DNA of 64,000 bases, from contig VWZF01003010.1 of assembly GCA_013396755.1 (NCBI GenBank), positions 715,604 to 779,603 of the forward strand. Reading direction: 5' to 3'. Every line of letters begins with the position of its first letter. Positions within the stretch are counted from its first letter, which is position 1. Below the pieces are notes generated by a model. It saw only the letters and a program-made list of their open reading frames with translations, was not told where the DNA came from and ran no database searches. Positions 1-12,079 of this stretch are shown one piece after another. The translations under genes were made by a program, and so were the position numbers. Source of the DNA: Sclerurus mexicanus. Lineage: Eukaryota; Chordata; Aves; Passeriformes; Furnariidae.

Positions 1-811
1 CATTATACTTACACCCTTTATAACGATCACATCTGAGTGGTTTAAGAAATCAAAATCAACTCTTTGCACATTAAAAGCAGAACCAGATTTGTGTCATAAG
101 AAATCAACGTGTAAGAAATCAAAACCATTCTATTCCCTGATTTTACAACTATGCTGAGAAATTTAAACTTTTTTATTTTCCTAAGAAATTACACAGTTAA
201 TGCAACATTGTTAAGTGTACACAAACACATGCACTTCATATATAGTATACCTGTATACTGTGCAGCAAAACAGCTTCTGACATCTTGCTATTTTTTGTAG
301 TTTGAGGAATGTTAACCAATTGGGTTTTTTTCAATCAACAGAAGACTGAAGTTTCAAATGGGTATATTACAGGGGTAAGAATATGTTGCTTTTTTGATGA
401 TGGAATGAAGATGAGTTTGTGGTTTTTTGCATGCCCATATCACAGAGCCAATGCTGTGAGCATTTCTATTTTACAAACTACTCTGCACTAAAGCAGTTGT
501 GATGCATGTAACATTTGACCAAGTAAAGCACCAGAAATAGAGAACCACTTATTAAAAAAAAAAATTATCAAACTCTAAAATTAGTAACAAGTAGCACTAA
601 AGAAAAATGTCAAAGTATTACTCATGTATACTAAGACACAGGTATAAAGTTATCTGTGTGGAACACACTAACATAAAGGTAACTGAATTGAAACAATTAA
701 AGTCCAAACTAAGAGGCGAAAGCTGAAACCTTCCCTTTTCTTCATCCAGATTACAGGAATATTCTTTAAACAGAAAATTAGTGTGCTTTAACTTTAAAGG
801 TAAAAATAGCC
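1..811. other. AT-rich noncoding sequence
   Basis: This stretch has no open reading frame above 60 codons and no interspersed repeat that I recognise. It contains an A11 run at 554-564 and scattered short A/T tracts. Nothing suggests a gene, and the start of the window falls inside this sequence. Confidence 0.6.
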
Positions 812-827
812 TTTTTTTTTTTTTTTT
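812..827. repeat. poly-T tract (T16)
   Basis: This is an uninterrupted run of 16 T. Read on the minus strand it is a poly-A run, but I see no retroposon body attached to it, so it is treated as a simple repeat. Confidence 0.9.
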
Positions 828-839
828 AAAAAGCTTCTT

Positions 840-1220
840 TCCCCCTCAAGGTCTCAGAACTTCCCTGGACGCTGTCAGGATAGTGATGGCAAAAAAGGCA
901 GGCAGGCAGAGGAGCAGAGCCTGTGCTGGGAGGTGTGTGCCACCTGGCACAGGTCACACCCAGCACGGATCTGCGGAGGAGGCACAACCCGCTCTTGGTG
1001 CCTCCTGTTCTCCTTGGGTACCTCATTCCTGCTGCACGCCATACAGACAAGCAAGAACATTGTCACTGACGGGCACTGGTGCCAGGGCTGCAGCAACAGG
1101 GGGCTGGTTACAGCACTCCACCTTTTCCAACTTCTCCCCTCATTTGCCACCCACCTGTGGGCAAATTATTCAGGACCCAGTTCTGAGCACAGTGAAAACA
1201 GGTACATTCCCTATAGTTTC
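840..1220. other. GC-richer unassigned block
   Basis: Base composition is clearly higher in GC than the flanks. The block holds several overlapping open frames of 70-160 codons on both strands. Their translations are low in complexity and share no recognisable domain, so they are probably by-products of stop-poor GC-rich sequence. There is a GGCA tandem (ggcaggcaggca) near 898-910. It could be a degraded unidentified repeat or an exon of an untranslated RNA. I cannot tell which. Confidence 0.4.
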
Positions 1221-1361
1221 CCTAAAGGCAAGATTAGAGTGGAATTTCTGGTTTATTCAACCATAAAATCAGAATACTACTTATCTGCAGCATCAGAAAA
1301 CTTTTATTTGGCCTTGTTCTTAAAAATGCTTAGCAATAGTCTAAGGGATAAAAAATATTAA

Positions 1362-1374
1362 ATATATATATATA
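1362..1374. repeat. (AT)n microsatellite
   Basis: This is a short run of alternating A and T, about six units, seen directly in the sequence. Confidence 0.8.
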
Positions 1375-1620
1375 CATCTGTTCAGCAAGAAAGTAGCATT
1401 ACTTACAGCTAAGCTTGTGTCCCAGTAAGTAAAGACGGTGCTTCCGGAACGCATTTGAAAGATCCCTAAATAATGTGGACTTTCGAGATAAAAGTGCAAA
1501 GTAAAAAACTAAAAATAATAAAAGTAAGGTATTTGTTTCCATGGTGATTGGGGGAGGAAGGGGGAGCGATCAAGTCACAATAAGTAGAGTGACACTGAAG
1601 ATTTATTGGTTTACTTCTGC

Positions 1621-1940
1621 ATACTGCCGGAGTCAGGCACCTCGCGCAGCGTCAAGCACGTCCGAGGTGTCAATCCTAACACGGCACCCAGCAGTGGGAA
1701 GATCGCTCTTTTCATTCTTGTCAGAGCACGCCGCAACGGGGGCATCTGACAGTTACTGAGAGGGACGACGGGCAAGACGAGGAGCGGAGAGCAGGGAAAG
1801 GCAAGCGGTGCACCCGGAGAGCCTCGGGCAACACAGCAGCAGCGAGGAAGGCATTGTGGAGCCGTCACCTGACCAGCACCCACGAAAAGGCGAGCGGGAG
1901 ATGCTTCAGAAAGCAGAAGACTCGCTGATCACGGCTGATC
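1621..1940. promoter_or_regulatory. CpG-enriched block, possible weak promoter or enhancer
   Basis: About 25 CpG dinucleotides lie within roughly 310 bases, where the flanking DNA has almost none. GC content is clearly above background. Vertebrate DNA loses CpG when it is methylated in the germ line, so retention suggests a hypomethylated regulatory element or recent origin. A TATA-like motif on the plus strand follows about 210 bases downstream. No open frame across it resembles a known protein. A conserved untranslated exon is an alternative. CpG-rich unclassified repeat is another. Confidence 0.5.
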
Positions 1941-2152
1941 CACCCTGGGATGATGCCTTTATGATAAACACTCACGACAACTTGCGACCAAAGTGCTGTT
2001 ACAACACTAATTGTCCATGAAAGCTGACCTGCAGCAAAGCAGCAGAGTTCAGTTTCGATAGGCCTGGCTCATGAGTACGACCATGATTGGGGATGACAGG
2101 AGACATCCACGCATCAAAAATCTCTGAGAATGGCTGACATGACTTTGCACAC

Positions 2153-2160
2153 TATAAAAA
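2153..2160 (+). promoter_or_regulatory. TATA-box-like motif (TATAAAAA)
   Basis: A perfect TATA-type octamer sits on the plus strand downstream of the CpG-enriched block at 1621-1940. If it is used, transcription would start near 2185. TATA-like strings are common by chance in AT-rich DNA, and only the neighbouring CpG block makes this one worth listing. Confidence 0.25.
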
Positions 2161-2199
2161 AGCAGTGGAAATCCTAGACTCCTGGCTCTTTGTCAGGGA

Positions 2200-5028
2200 G
2201 GCAGAAAGGACCGCGGGGGTGGCACTTTTAAGAGCATCTTTACAAAGTAGCATAAGCTTTGCATGGCTTCAAAAAGCATGGATGGATCTCTTTTTCCTCC
2301 ATGCTGGTTTTGTTCTTATTATCATGTCTTTAACCAAGCAGAAATCCCATGCGGTTAATGATGGAAGACCGCACTTTCTCAGCCAAAGCGATGTTCCTCC
2401 TTAAATTTGAAGATATTTTCTGATTTTTATTCAAATGAACAGTTTTCTCCCCATTTTGTTGTAACTCAGCAAGTGCCAAGACTTGCAACCTTCTGGTATA
2501 AACCCCTTGTAGAAATGCTGGAAGTGCGTCAAGGCAAGCGGGAAGCATTTTTACTCTTACTCTCTGCTGTGAATATTTGTTTTGGCTACACTTTATAAGA
2601 TAAAAGGATTATTAAATAAAAAGTAAGGAAAGCAATGGTACAGATAAGGTTATACAGCTGAGAAGGACTAAATAGCTGTTTTTAAAGTACGAAAATAGCT
2701 ACATGGAAAGAAAATAAAAGAAAAACTCTCAATTTTTAATCATAAGCAATTAGAGTGATTTACTATTGCCACAATGTTTCAGAATTTTGAACGCTTACTC
2801 TGAAGGAAAGCTTTAGCTTTATCACATTTTGTAATTTACTATTACTGCAGCATTTCAGGCTTCTTTTTAAAAGCTAGTAATGTCTATGATGCATCTAAAA
2901 ATTAAAAATCACAATTTAAAATCACATTCTGTGATACTAAATGACCTTTCTTTTTACATCTTATTAAAATTAGTGTCACCCAAAATCAATATTTTAATTG
3001 ATAATATTTAGCAGTTCAATTTTTGAAAGTCTAAAAGGAGAATAAAGGGCATGGTACAAAATCAATCTGCATCTTATCTGATAACCATAATTTTGGATCA
3101 AATAAACAGTTAAGCTTGTTTAACTTCTGATTTGATTCAATGTTTAGATTGACCTGAATATAAAGCTTAAAATTAAATTGATTAAAAATTGAACCAGTTT
3201 AATTATTTAAAAGATTTCAAAATTAACCATTTTAAATATTGAACACTTTGAAAATGTTAAGCTACAATGTCAAAAAAATTAGAAATATGACCCAAGAATA
3301 ATATAAAAACATATATGGAGAATCTCAACAGGTGGGAGGGGGTGGGGCTTTTTTGTTTGGTTCATTTTATTTTAAAAGGAATAATGCACAATAAACTCCT
3401 GAAATTTTATAGAGATAATAGGACCATACATAAGACAATAAAAGAATATTAGAATATTTAGCAGAGGAAACCAAATGAAATTGCTTAGTTTTGGAGACAA
3501 CACGAGATTATAACTAACACTGTATCACCCAGACCTTCCCTCAAATTTCTCCCATCTGGATGTTTCTTAAATACTTCCATCTTTAAACAAACACAAACAC
3601 GCACACTCACACCCCCACGTAAGACATCCCCCACAAGGCAGCCTTAGGCATCGGCGTTAAACATACATCTAGATGGATGAGTAGGCAGGATGAAGCAGGT
3701 CAGTTGGGTTCATTAGTTCACTATTTAGTGACACACATCATTCAGATACAGTGGAGTTACTAAGTTATAAGAGAAGGCAAGATGCAAATCATGCTTATAT
3801 TTATATACATTCCTTTTTTTTAAAAAAAAAAAAGCAAGTTTCATACTTTCCCATACATTCAAGATTTATTTTTTTTAAACTGTGTAAATCTATTGTGTTA
3901 TGGTTTGTATTGCTACAATTAAAATGCTGTATTACTGATTAACTTACGAACATACACAGAATACTGAAATAGTTTTAGATCCCTATACCTAGGGCAAAAA
4001 GGACAAAGATCTCAACCACAACTCTTGTTATATATTCTTGTTTTATGAAAAGCTGCTCAACTTCAAACAAGAATTATTATTATAGAAATACAGGAACTTT
4101 GACACAAACACTTTAAAATAGAAACTTATTTTAACTATACAACGTTACTAAACACAAAATATTCTACACATAAAGACTTAAATACTTTTTCCTATTTTTT
4201 CCCATATTAACAACATTCTTCAGCATTCATTTAGCTGAGCAATTTTTTCCAGAACTGATAAAATATCCGATAGCATACACCATTGTTTCCAAAGAACACT
4301 TTGTACAAGCATATAGGAGCAATATAACCTTTGCTTGGCACTTCCGCTACAAGTTAAAAAGGTCTACTTGCAATCAATGCTGAGGTCATACACTATTAAC
4401 ACACAAAACAAAAGAACACTTTACAAGAATATATATTCAAGAAGAAAATAAGAAGGGAAAATTTAAAAAAAAAAATCTGTAAGTGGAACACCAAAACCAG
4501 AATGTGGTCATGAAAGAGAATAAGCACATCACCAACTAAAATGAGGGTGCTAATCTTTCTGCATCTCAGAACGTAGACATGAGATTAAAAGAATGAAGCC
4601 ACCTCTTTCTAAATTTGTGCTCTTTTCAGGAAATGAAGAAGATAACATGGCAACTATTTTATCTTTTGAAGTAGAGAAAAGAATGGGCACTTCTAATTGT
4701 CAGAATAGATTGGGGATTTATAATAGTAAAAGAATTTGTTAAGTTGCCTAATTAATAAAAGATGGGAAATTTGGCCATGTTAATACTAATTTATAATACA
4801 AATACACACATATATATACACAAATACAGGCACTGCACAATGTTGAAACAAGTAGAACCATTCCATAGAGACAACAGTGACAATACTCGGAACACATACA
4901 TGCCTCGCTTCCTAAAACCTAGACCTGCCCTTTTAATGGCAGCAGAATGGTGCTTTATACCAGGGAGGACAAGTCTATAGTTACTGTTCACCAGACACCA
5001 GGGTTTTTAAGACTGAATAACCAGATAG
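2200..5028. other. AT-rich noncoding sequence with simple repeats
   Basis: The DNA is very AT-rich and mostly unique, with no gene evidence. Simple sequence includes a degenerate CA-rich tract at 3585-3618, a T8/A12 run at 3814-3833, an A11 run at 4465-4475 and a mixed CA/TA tract at 4801-4828. A G-rich stretch near 3331-3348 falls just short of a canonical quadruplex pattern because one of its four runs has only two G. Confidence 0.55.
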
Positions 5029-5255
5029 ATAAGGATGGAAAGGACCACAGTGGGTCATCTGGTCCAACTTCCCTGCTCAAGCAGAGTCATCCTAGAGCAC
5101 ATCGCACAGGATTGCATCCAGACAGCTCTTGATTATCTCCAGTGAGGGGAAACTTCATAACCTCTCTGGGAAATCTGTTCCAGTGTGCAGTCACCTGCAC
5201 AGTAAAGAAGTTTTTCCCCATATTCAAGTGAACTTCCTGTTCCAAAGCAAACAAG
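5029..5255 (-). mobile_element. CR1 LINE fragment, 3' region
   Basis: Read on the plus strand, this segment follows the reverse complement of the avian CR1 3' region. In order it has the 'rgtcatctggtccaactt' block, 'ctgctcaagcagagtca', the 'gcacaggattg' block, 'cctctctgggaaatctgttccag' in degraded form, and 'agtaaagaagtttttcc' followed by 'aacttcctgt'. The element is therefore inserted on the minus strand. It is 5'-truncated, as most CR1 copies are, and carries no reverse transcriptase or endonuclease coding sequence. Its outer edges are blurred. The match weakens after about 5235, and up to 90 further bases may belong to it. Confidence 0.85.
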
Positions 5256-5259
5256 AGTC

Positions 5260-8200
5260 ATACTTTAGCTATTGGCACAAACCTCAAGCCAACCCAATTG
5301 TTTCTCAGTGCCACTGCTAATACAAGCATATTCTCAAATCAGGAGCCTGAGATCCTAAAGGCAGCACCTTGAGAAAGCCTGGTATTTCACAAGGTATGTA
5401 AATGGGCACGGGGCTGCTCCTTCCCCACAAACTGTGCCTTCCCTGCATCCCCAAAGCTGCTCACTTGGCCATCTACAATATTAGCTCTCTGATCTAACCA
5501 CAGGCTAACTTCCTTTTAGCCTAAAAACTAACCTAGTGATCATCCAGCTTACCTTACAGCTTCCTGAGCACATTTGACAAGAGGCCAGGGATAAGACTGT
5601 ATGACTAGGATAGTAGCAAATTTTGGCAACTGCACAAGTTCAGATCAGTTCTAGTTTCACAGCTTTTTAAAGACTGTGGTCATAACAGTTCCCTGCTTTA
5701 GATGATGCAGGTTTTGGTTTATACTATTTTCATCCCTTCTCTGATTTTTGTGAGGTTCTAGATCATTAGTTACACTACAAATAATAGCCTTAAAAGAAAG
5801 ACAATGCCCAGAACCTGTTTCCAAAATGAAATCCAAAGATTTGAAGTCCAAACAATCCAAAGAAATGACAGAAATCTGTGATGTTTTAGTTTGAGCCAGG
5901 CTGTTACCTCCCATGGGTGTTCATTCCCTCTACTAATTTCTTTTCTGTTGTCTAAAAGACATTAGCTTGGTTTCCCTTCTTTTTATGATACTCCTACATT
6001 GACACTACCCTACCAGACAGACCACACAGTACAGCGTCAATACTCTTACACCTGCCATTTTCAACAATCACCATAAAGAAAGTACCAGAAGTCTAGTTTA
6101 AAAGTATCCTTAATTATAAAGTGGTTACAATTGCTTAATATCATTGCTTATTCATGGGGATACAGCCTTTCAAATCTATGATACCCATTGATAATTCTAA
6201 CAAATGCTTGGTCCATAAATATTTAATGGCCACTTGTAGGTGTTTTATGTTGCTGTCTTTAAAGTTGACCTATTCACAGGTTTATTAATTACAAAAGGTT
6301 TATTTTATCCTAAATCAGATAAGCAATTTTACAATATTCGAGCTATGCATAGAGGAAATCAGATCATTCTGTCTTACACAAATAAGGAAAACACATCTCT
6401 CATAGAAAGAGCACAAATCAAGTTAACGAGGGACAGTTTATTTTGTATGATTTCTCAAGGCTTTCAAATAGAAGACTAGCTGACAGATGCCTCCATCCTT
6501 AAACAAGCCAACAGCAGTTTAATTGTAACTCAGTGGTTGTTCCCATTCCTGTGAGCCTAACAAGCTCCCTCCTTTCTTTAAGTGTGGGTTTCACCTGGCT
6601 GGCCTGAAGTTAAACTCACCACTGGCCCTAAATCCTTCCTGCCCCTAAGACCACTTACCACTACAGCACATGCAACTCAAGTTGCTAAGACATGAGATCT
6701 TGAAAAAAATATATAAATTTGAAATACAGAGCACAGCTGAAGATTGTGATATAATCTATCGGACCAAAAGTCCTGTATTTTCTCTACTGGACCACTCCCT
6801 GTCTGGTCTTTACAGCCTCACCAACCATGACAGCACACCTACACTTCTTATTATAGCAGCAGCAGCAGCAGCTTCCACTTCTTTCCCAAAGATCCAGCAG
6901 TGCTGTGGTGCTGCAACTCCATCACCCCAGTGGACTAAGCCTTTTTACTGTACTCAAAGACATATGCTGTCTGTGCAAGGCCTTCAGCTGAGCATTTTTG
7001 ACAGATGATTCCTTACACATCCACTGTTAAAATAACAGAAATATTGACTGTGCCAACAAAAACTTCTATGGAGAATACTAACAAAAATTGACCATTTGCT
7101 ACTAGAACCTATTACTTTGTAACAAAATATCACACACCTACTGTGCAAATACAAACCAAAAAGGGCATTAAATGACATTATTAAGGTTGTAAAATCAAGC
7201 ATCTTAGGAAACTCCAAAATTCAGATTACCCTTGAAACCACAACCCATTGCACTGCCCATATGCATATTACTCTATAGCTCTACCAAACTTTCAGTATGT
7301 TTCAGACTTCTTTTCACTTTTAATGAGGAATCCAATTATTTCAGCTTAAAAATATTCAAAAGTAAGCCTGTGTAAAACAGATATCCACATTTCAATTTAA
7401 AGCAGGCATCAAACCCCAGAAAATTCAATTCCAAATTAAATAAAATGAAAGAATCTTTTAATAGGAATGCCAAGGCACTTAAAAACACACAGGTCAGGTA
7501 TGTTTAACTATAATACACATTTTATCACATTATATATACATACCAGATGATAAAGAATAGTAGTGACATCTACCAAAAAGGGAGGAACAATTTTTACAGC
7601 TACACGGCTGCAATCTAAAAGTTCAGTTTACTATATTCCAGTCTTTCCCAGAACATAAGTTCTGGGAACGAACTTGCCCAGCTGTACATCTGTAACAGCA
7701 ACTGCAACAAAAATCTTTTATTTCAATGCCTCCAAACACTTCTTTCATATATTGCATAGCATTAAAATAGCATGTCATTCTAGTTTAATATTTTCATTTC
7801 CTTCGTTTGTGAGGCAAAGAAAACATCCAATCACATACTGGATTCACCCAGAATTAGTTCCCAGTTCCACAGGAAGCCTTACATACCTTCACATCCCTCC
7901 TACGCTGAATGTTAAGATGGAATTGCTCTTAGCGCTTCATTAATGAGTGGATGCCCTCAGCCTGCACGCTACAAGTATCAGAGCGCAAGGCTGTCTTTCT
8001 TAATGAAACACCACTGTACCAGACACACTGTCATGTGCGAAACGGACAAGACAGTTGGCATTTTGCACTATCCTCCATTATCATCACTCATCTCTAGAAT
8101 ATTTTGATTAAAAAGTGGTATGGCTGAACAGCTAGGCTACATTTGGAGCAATGTCATCTCCTTCGGCAATCTGTGAGCAGTACATTAAAGTAGCATCTCC

Positions 8201-8350
8201 AGTCAAATAGGGTTTTTTTCAGCATTCTTAGCTATTGGAGTTCAAGTACACAAGAGCCAATCACTCCTGTGCTTTTGGCAGCAGTCCAGGGCACTAATTT
8301 GTAAAGGGTTTTAACCTGTTACATGGGCACAGCTTAATCTTGGAACCTAA
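5260..8350. other. Noncoding sequence with mixed composition
   Basis: I see no gene. The segment contains the (AGC)6 repeat at 6855-6872, listed separately. A CpG-containing patch lies around 7960-8060, with several CpG in otherwise CpG-depleted DNA, and could be a small conserved element. The short open frames here are isolated and lack splice or start context. Confidence 0.5.
6855..6872. repeat. (AGC)6 trinucleotide repeat
   Basis: Six perfect AGC units. In one frame they would encode a short alanine run inside a 112-codon open frame, but nothing else in that frame supports a gene. Confidence 0.9.
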
Positions 8351-8357
8351 TTTGTGT

Positions 8358-8420
8358 GTCTGTTAAATGTAAACTCCTTGTGCCAGAGGCTGTGCCTTCT
8401 TGCCTTTGAGAGTAGTTTCT
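8358..8420 (+). mobile_element. Possible ancient L2/L3-type LINE 3' remnant
   Basis: The stretch 'taaactccttgtgccaga' followed by 'ggctgtgcctt' resembles the shared 3' tail of old L2/L3/CR1-group LINEs, roughly 'gtaaactccttgagggcagggactgtgtct'. The similarity is short and recognised by eye, so it may be coincidental. Nothing of the LINE body is recognisable upstream. Confidence 0.35.
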
Positions 8421-11400
8421 ATAACACAGATGAAACCACACCAAACAAAACTGATAACTTTAACGCACTAAGATACAAACAGACCATCAGTTGAGCCAAC
8501 ACAAGTTAGGCGCTTACACCTTACAAGTTACCTTTGTTAAAGCTGAACTCATTTCAAAAACTTACACAAAATCTTCCCTTATTCATATCTCTATTCTACA
8601 TGACAAAAGCACATACTATTATCATTAATCCATTCACTTAGCTAGACTTAGTGACAGAGAAATGTTCATAATAAGCACAAATGCAGACATATTTGAGATA
8701 GAACTACATTTGCTTATTGGAGGCCAGAAAACTGTGCTACCAATAATTTTTAACCTACCTAGGTAATCCTGAAAGCAAAAAATTCCTTTAAAAAGCTATT
8801 TAAAGACTAAACAGATATGTTAAACACAAGGTATGTTCCATAACCATAAGTGGTATTTATTTTTTTTCTCATTTATCAAATGGAAAATAAAACCACTTAA
8901 CCTTTCACTCCTTTTCACAGGTAGCAAATATTCTAAGAAGAAGGGCAGCCTCAAATCAGCAACATGAATGGGGCCATTTTTATACTGGCAATTAAGTAGT
9001 GCAAGACTGAGACACCTTTACCCAGTGGCTGTCTTTATACTGGGGTATTAAACTTCATGGCATGTTTATTAATTTCATCAAATTCTTTAAAAATACTATC
9101 ACATCTTCCTTCCCCCTACTTACTTACACTAGTACTAACAAAATAAACTATTTCGAATATTATTATTCTTTCAGAGACCCACATTTCAGGTAGCTTGTAA
9201 GCGATGTGGCAGATGAAAAAATGCAAGACATCTAACAGCACTATTTAGCACATGGTTTTCACTCTTTGAACTTTATGACTTCTTTGATTTTCTTTCCTCG
9301 TTATGGTCACATTCTCCTAAGCTGATATATTCTGTGTGCAGTACAGTAATTCTCCTTTTATATACAACACTGAAAACCTTGGAATTATGCCATTTTCATT
9401 TGTGCAAGAGATGCAGAGGCAGGCGCTGTCTTTAATGTATGTTTTCTCTTGGACAGTGGAAGTTTTTGAAAGTAGAAAATGAAAAGTAAAAGACTCCTAG
9501 TAAATATTTAACTTCTCTATAATGATATAAAAAGGCAATACTTGCAATATTCTTGTCTTTTGAAAAGGAAGCAATGAGGCCTATTAGACTTACACAAAAA
9601 CATGTGCTCCCAAGAAGGTAAGTTCCTAGGCAAGAGGATGATACAAACCTCTATGTGTTTAGCCAGAAACATACTGGACTTAAAAGACATAAATAAACTA
9701 ATGTCAGAAGGAAATAAGATGTGTACACTAAATGTATACTTTTTTTGTCTCATCTTTTTAGCAACCGGCACCCATGTCAAAAAGGCATGAGAGAGAAGGT
9801 TCTCAAAAGTCTCTTTGCAAACCCACCAGATAGAGCTTATTGTGCAAATGACCTAATTAAAGTTTTGCTCTAAGTAGATAATGGTGATGTTAGCGGATGA
9901 TACCTGTCAGAAAATCACATGCACTGATGGACCTTGCAAGGCTGCTTATGCTTCACTCTTCCTGAAATGCAGAGAGAAAATAGAGGAGACAGCACTATCT
10001 TCCAATGGCTAAGTTTTGTGGAACCAAAGAGAGATGTCAGTTCAGTTAATTGTGCAGAAGAGTCTGTCTTCCCTCTCCTTTCATGCCCATGAATAACAGA
10101 GCAGTTAACAATATTGACATTTAAACCATCATCATTGGGCACCCGAATTAACACTTCACAGAGATGAACAGACAAGTTCATGCCTTTCAAATCTACTAGG
10201 CTAAAGGCTCTTCTGTAGACATCCCTTTATCAGTTGCACTCGCACATGGTTATTACTTTTGAGGCACCATAAAAGTTAACAATTTATCTTTCCTTACTAA
10301 TAGCTATGACAATGAAGAAGAAGAAAGTAGTTGAGCAAGTATACTGTAGTATTATGTATCAATATTGTTCAAGTTCAGATTAATACAAAATTGGGTCCTT
10401 CCACCACAGGAAAACTTTTCTGTCCCTCTTTATGAGACTGTCTCTGGGGCTTTTATCAGCTATTGCTCAATATGACTATGGACAAACAGTTCCTTTGCAA
10501 ATAGGAAGCAATCTAAGCAGCACTTTATACAACAGCTAACCAATAATTTGGAAGCTGGGGAACAATTTTCTTCCAGCAGCTACTTCCTCCATGGGCTTAT
10601 CAGACCCACCCAAACATTCAAGCAGTTATTATATGGTTGTATGGTGCTTAGCTAACAAATCCACCTTTATAGTATATCCTCATAGTAATAATTAGAAGCA
10701 GTACATATATTTGGATGGCAGTAAATGCTGTGGTCATCAGAACACACTTATGAAACCCTGGCTAGGCCTGCACAGCATAATGCAATGCTTTGCCTTCAGT
10801 CAATTTGAAAATTCAGAGCAAAGGTTGTTGCTGGAAGCAATGTAAATACATTATAGAGGTATTACACAGAGAAATTAGCTACATGGAGGAGCAAGGGATA
10901 TTAGGCATGGTGGAACATCAAGGAACAGAGACAGGGTTCTCCACACAGCACTATACTGCATGATATGAACGCAACCTAAAAGATAGGAATAAGCAAGGCA
11001 TATAGTGCTAAACTTTTGCAATTTAAATAAAAGACTTTTTCTGGCACCTTTTTTGGTTCTTTTGGGGCAACAAGTTTTCCTAAGGACTTTTAATCTACCT
11101 CAAGCTGAGTACCTAAACCCACACTGTAAGGATTGCACATTACAGCTAAGTTTTCCAAATCTATGAGGGTTACCCAGCTACACCAATCCCATCTCCCCCT
11201 CCTCCTCACAGCACTGTCTGTACCACAACACTCTTTGGTATTCAGGGCATTTTAGATTTTAAACTATACTAGGATAGCTAGCTCTTTTTCCTCTCCCATA
11301 ATTAATTCTGACTCTTCACCTGTTTTCCATTTCATATTCCCAGGGACATAAACTGTAAAAAATTAGCTCTTACTTGTACCTAATAACATTCTCAGTTGAG

Positions 11401-11849
11401 GAGCTTATATTGGAATCATACTTGCTTGAGAGATACTGAATCCCCTTGAGACTGTCTGCCACAGATATTATCCCTTTTAATTTCCAATTCTTTTTATCAC
11501 AAACCTTTCTCTATGCTATGGGACTGTGGAGATTACACAAAAGGTGCTCTAAATAGCAATGCTTCAAGATTCTTAAATCTCCATCTCCATCTCAAATTGC
11601 TACTTAAAAGCCAGTCAACTTTGAAGAGTTTTTGTAACAGGGAAGGTCCTGGTGAAGCAACTATTTCCAGTTTGAGTTACCTATCCCTTTAAATTCTGTG
11701 TACCATCCATTTATACGCATAATGCTGACTGAGAACTACACTCTGTTCCTATCATTTTTTTCCCCGCAATCTTAAGTGGGGTCATCTCCCTTATCACCAG
11801 GGAATCAATGCCAGGTTACTGTGCCATCAATTTAATTGAGGGGAGGGCT
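8421..11849. other. AT-rich unique noncoding sequence
   Basis: I see no genes, no RNA gene and no recognisable interspersed repeat. A short GAA-rich tract lies near 10314-10327. A good splice-donor-like string (GAAG|GTAAGTT) occurs near 9615 without a plausible exon around it. Confidence 0.55.
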
Positions 11850-12075
11850 GCTTAAAGCATCTCACATTTCCCATTGAACGTAATGGGATTCTGCCTCTTC
11901 CCGACCTGTGGTGGTGAAGGGACCTTCCCCAGGTGAAGGCCAGACTGCAGCCCAGCCACCCCTACCCCAAACCCCGTTGGCCCTCCCTGCTCCCAAACAC
12001 CGGGGGTCTCTGTTAATCCTCCCTGTCAAAGGCAGCTGTGGAGACAGAGCTGCTTCCAAGACAAACATTGCCTCC
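11850..12075. other. GC-richer patch with minus-strand G-quadruplex motif
   Basis: This is a local GC-rich patch in AT-rich flanks, holding two overlapping open frames of about 62 and 72 codons on opposite strands. Neither encodes anything recognisable. Four C runs at 11951-11975 (CCC, CCCC, CCCC, CCCC separated by 5, 2 and 3 bases) meet the standard pattern for a G-quadruplex on the minus strand. It could be an exon of a noncoding RNA or a regulatory site, and there is no direct evidence for either. Confidence 0.4.
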
Positions 12076-12079
12076 CTCA

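Noticed and set aside
781..1361. Overlapping open frames of 74-161 codons on both strands
   Set aside because: The translations have no recognisable domain. Frames overlap on both strands, as expected for GC-richer stop-poor DNA, and the 161-codon frame starts with a poly-phenylalanine run from the T16 tract.
1945..2040. Possible C/D-box snoRNA (ATGATAAA and CTGA strings)
   Set aside because: The C box is imperfect, no terminal stem pairs the ends, and the sequence does not match any snoRNA I know.
6601..6670. Minus-strand exon between CTTAG acceptor and GTAAGT donor
   Set aside because: The polypyrimidine tract is poor and the implied 26-base exon has no other support.
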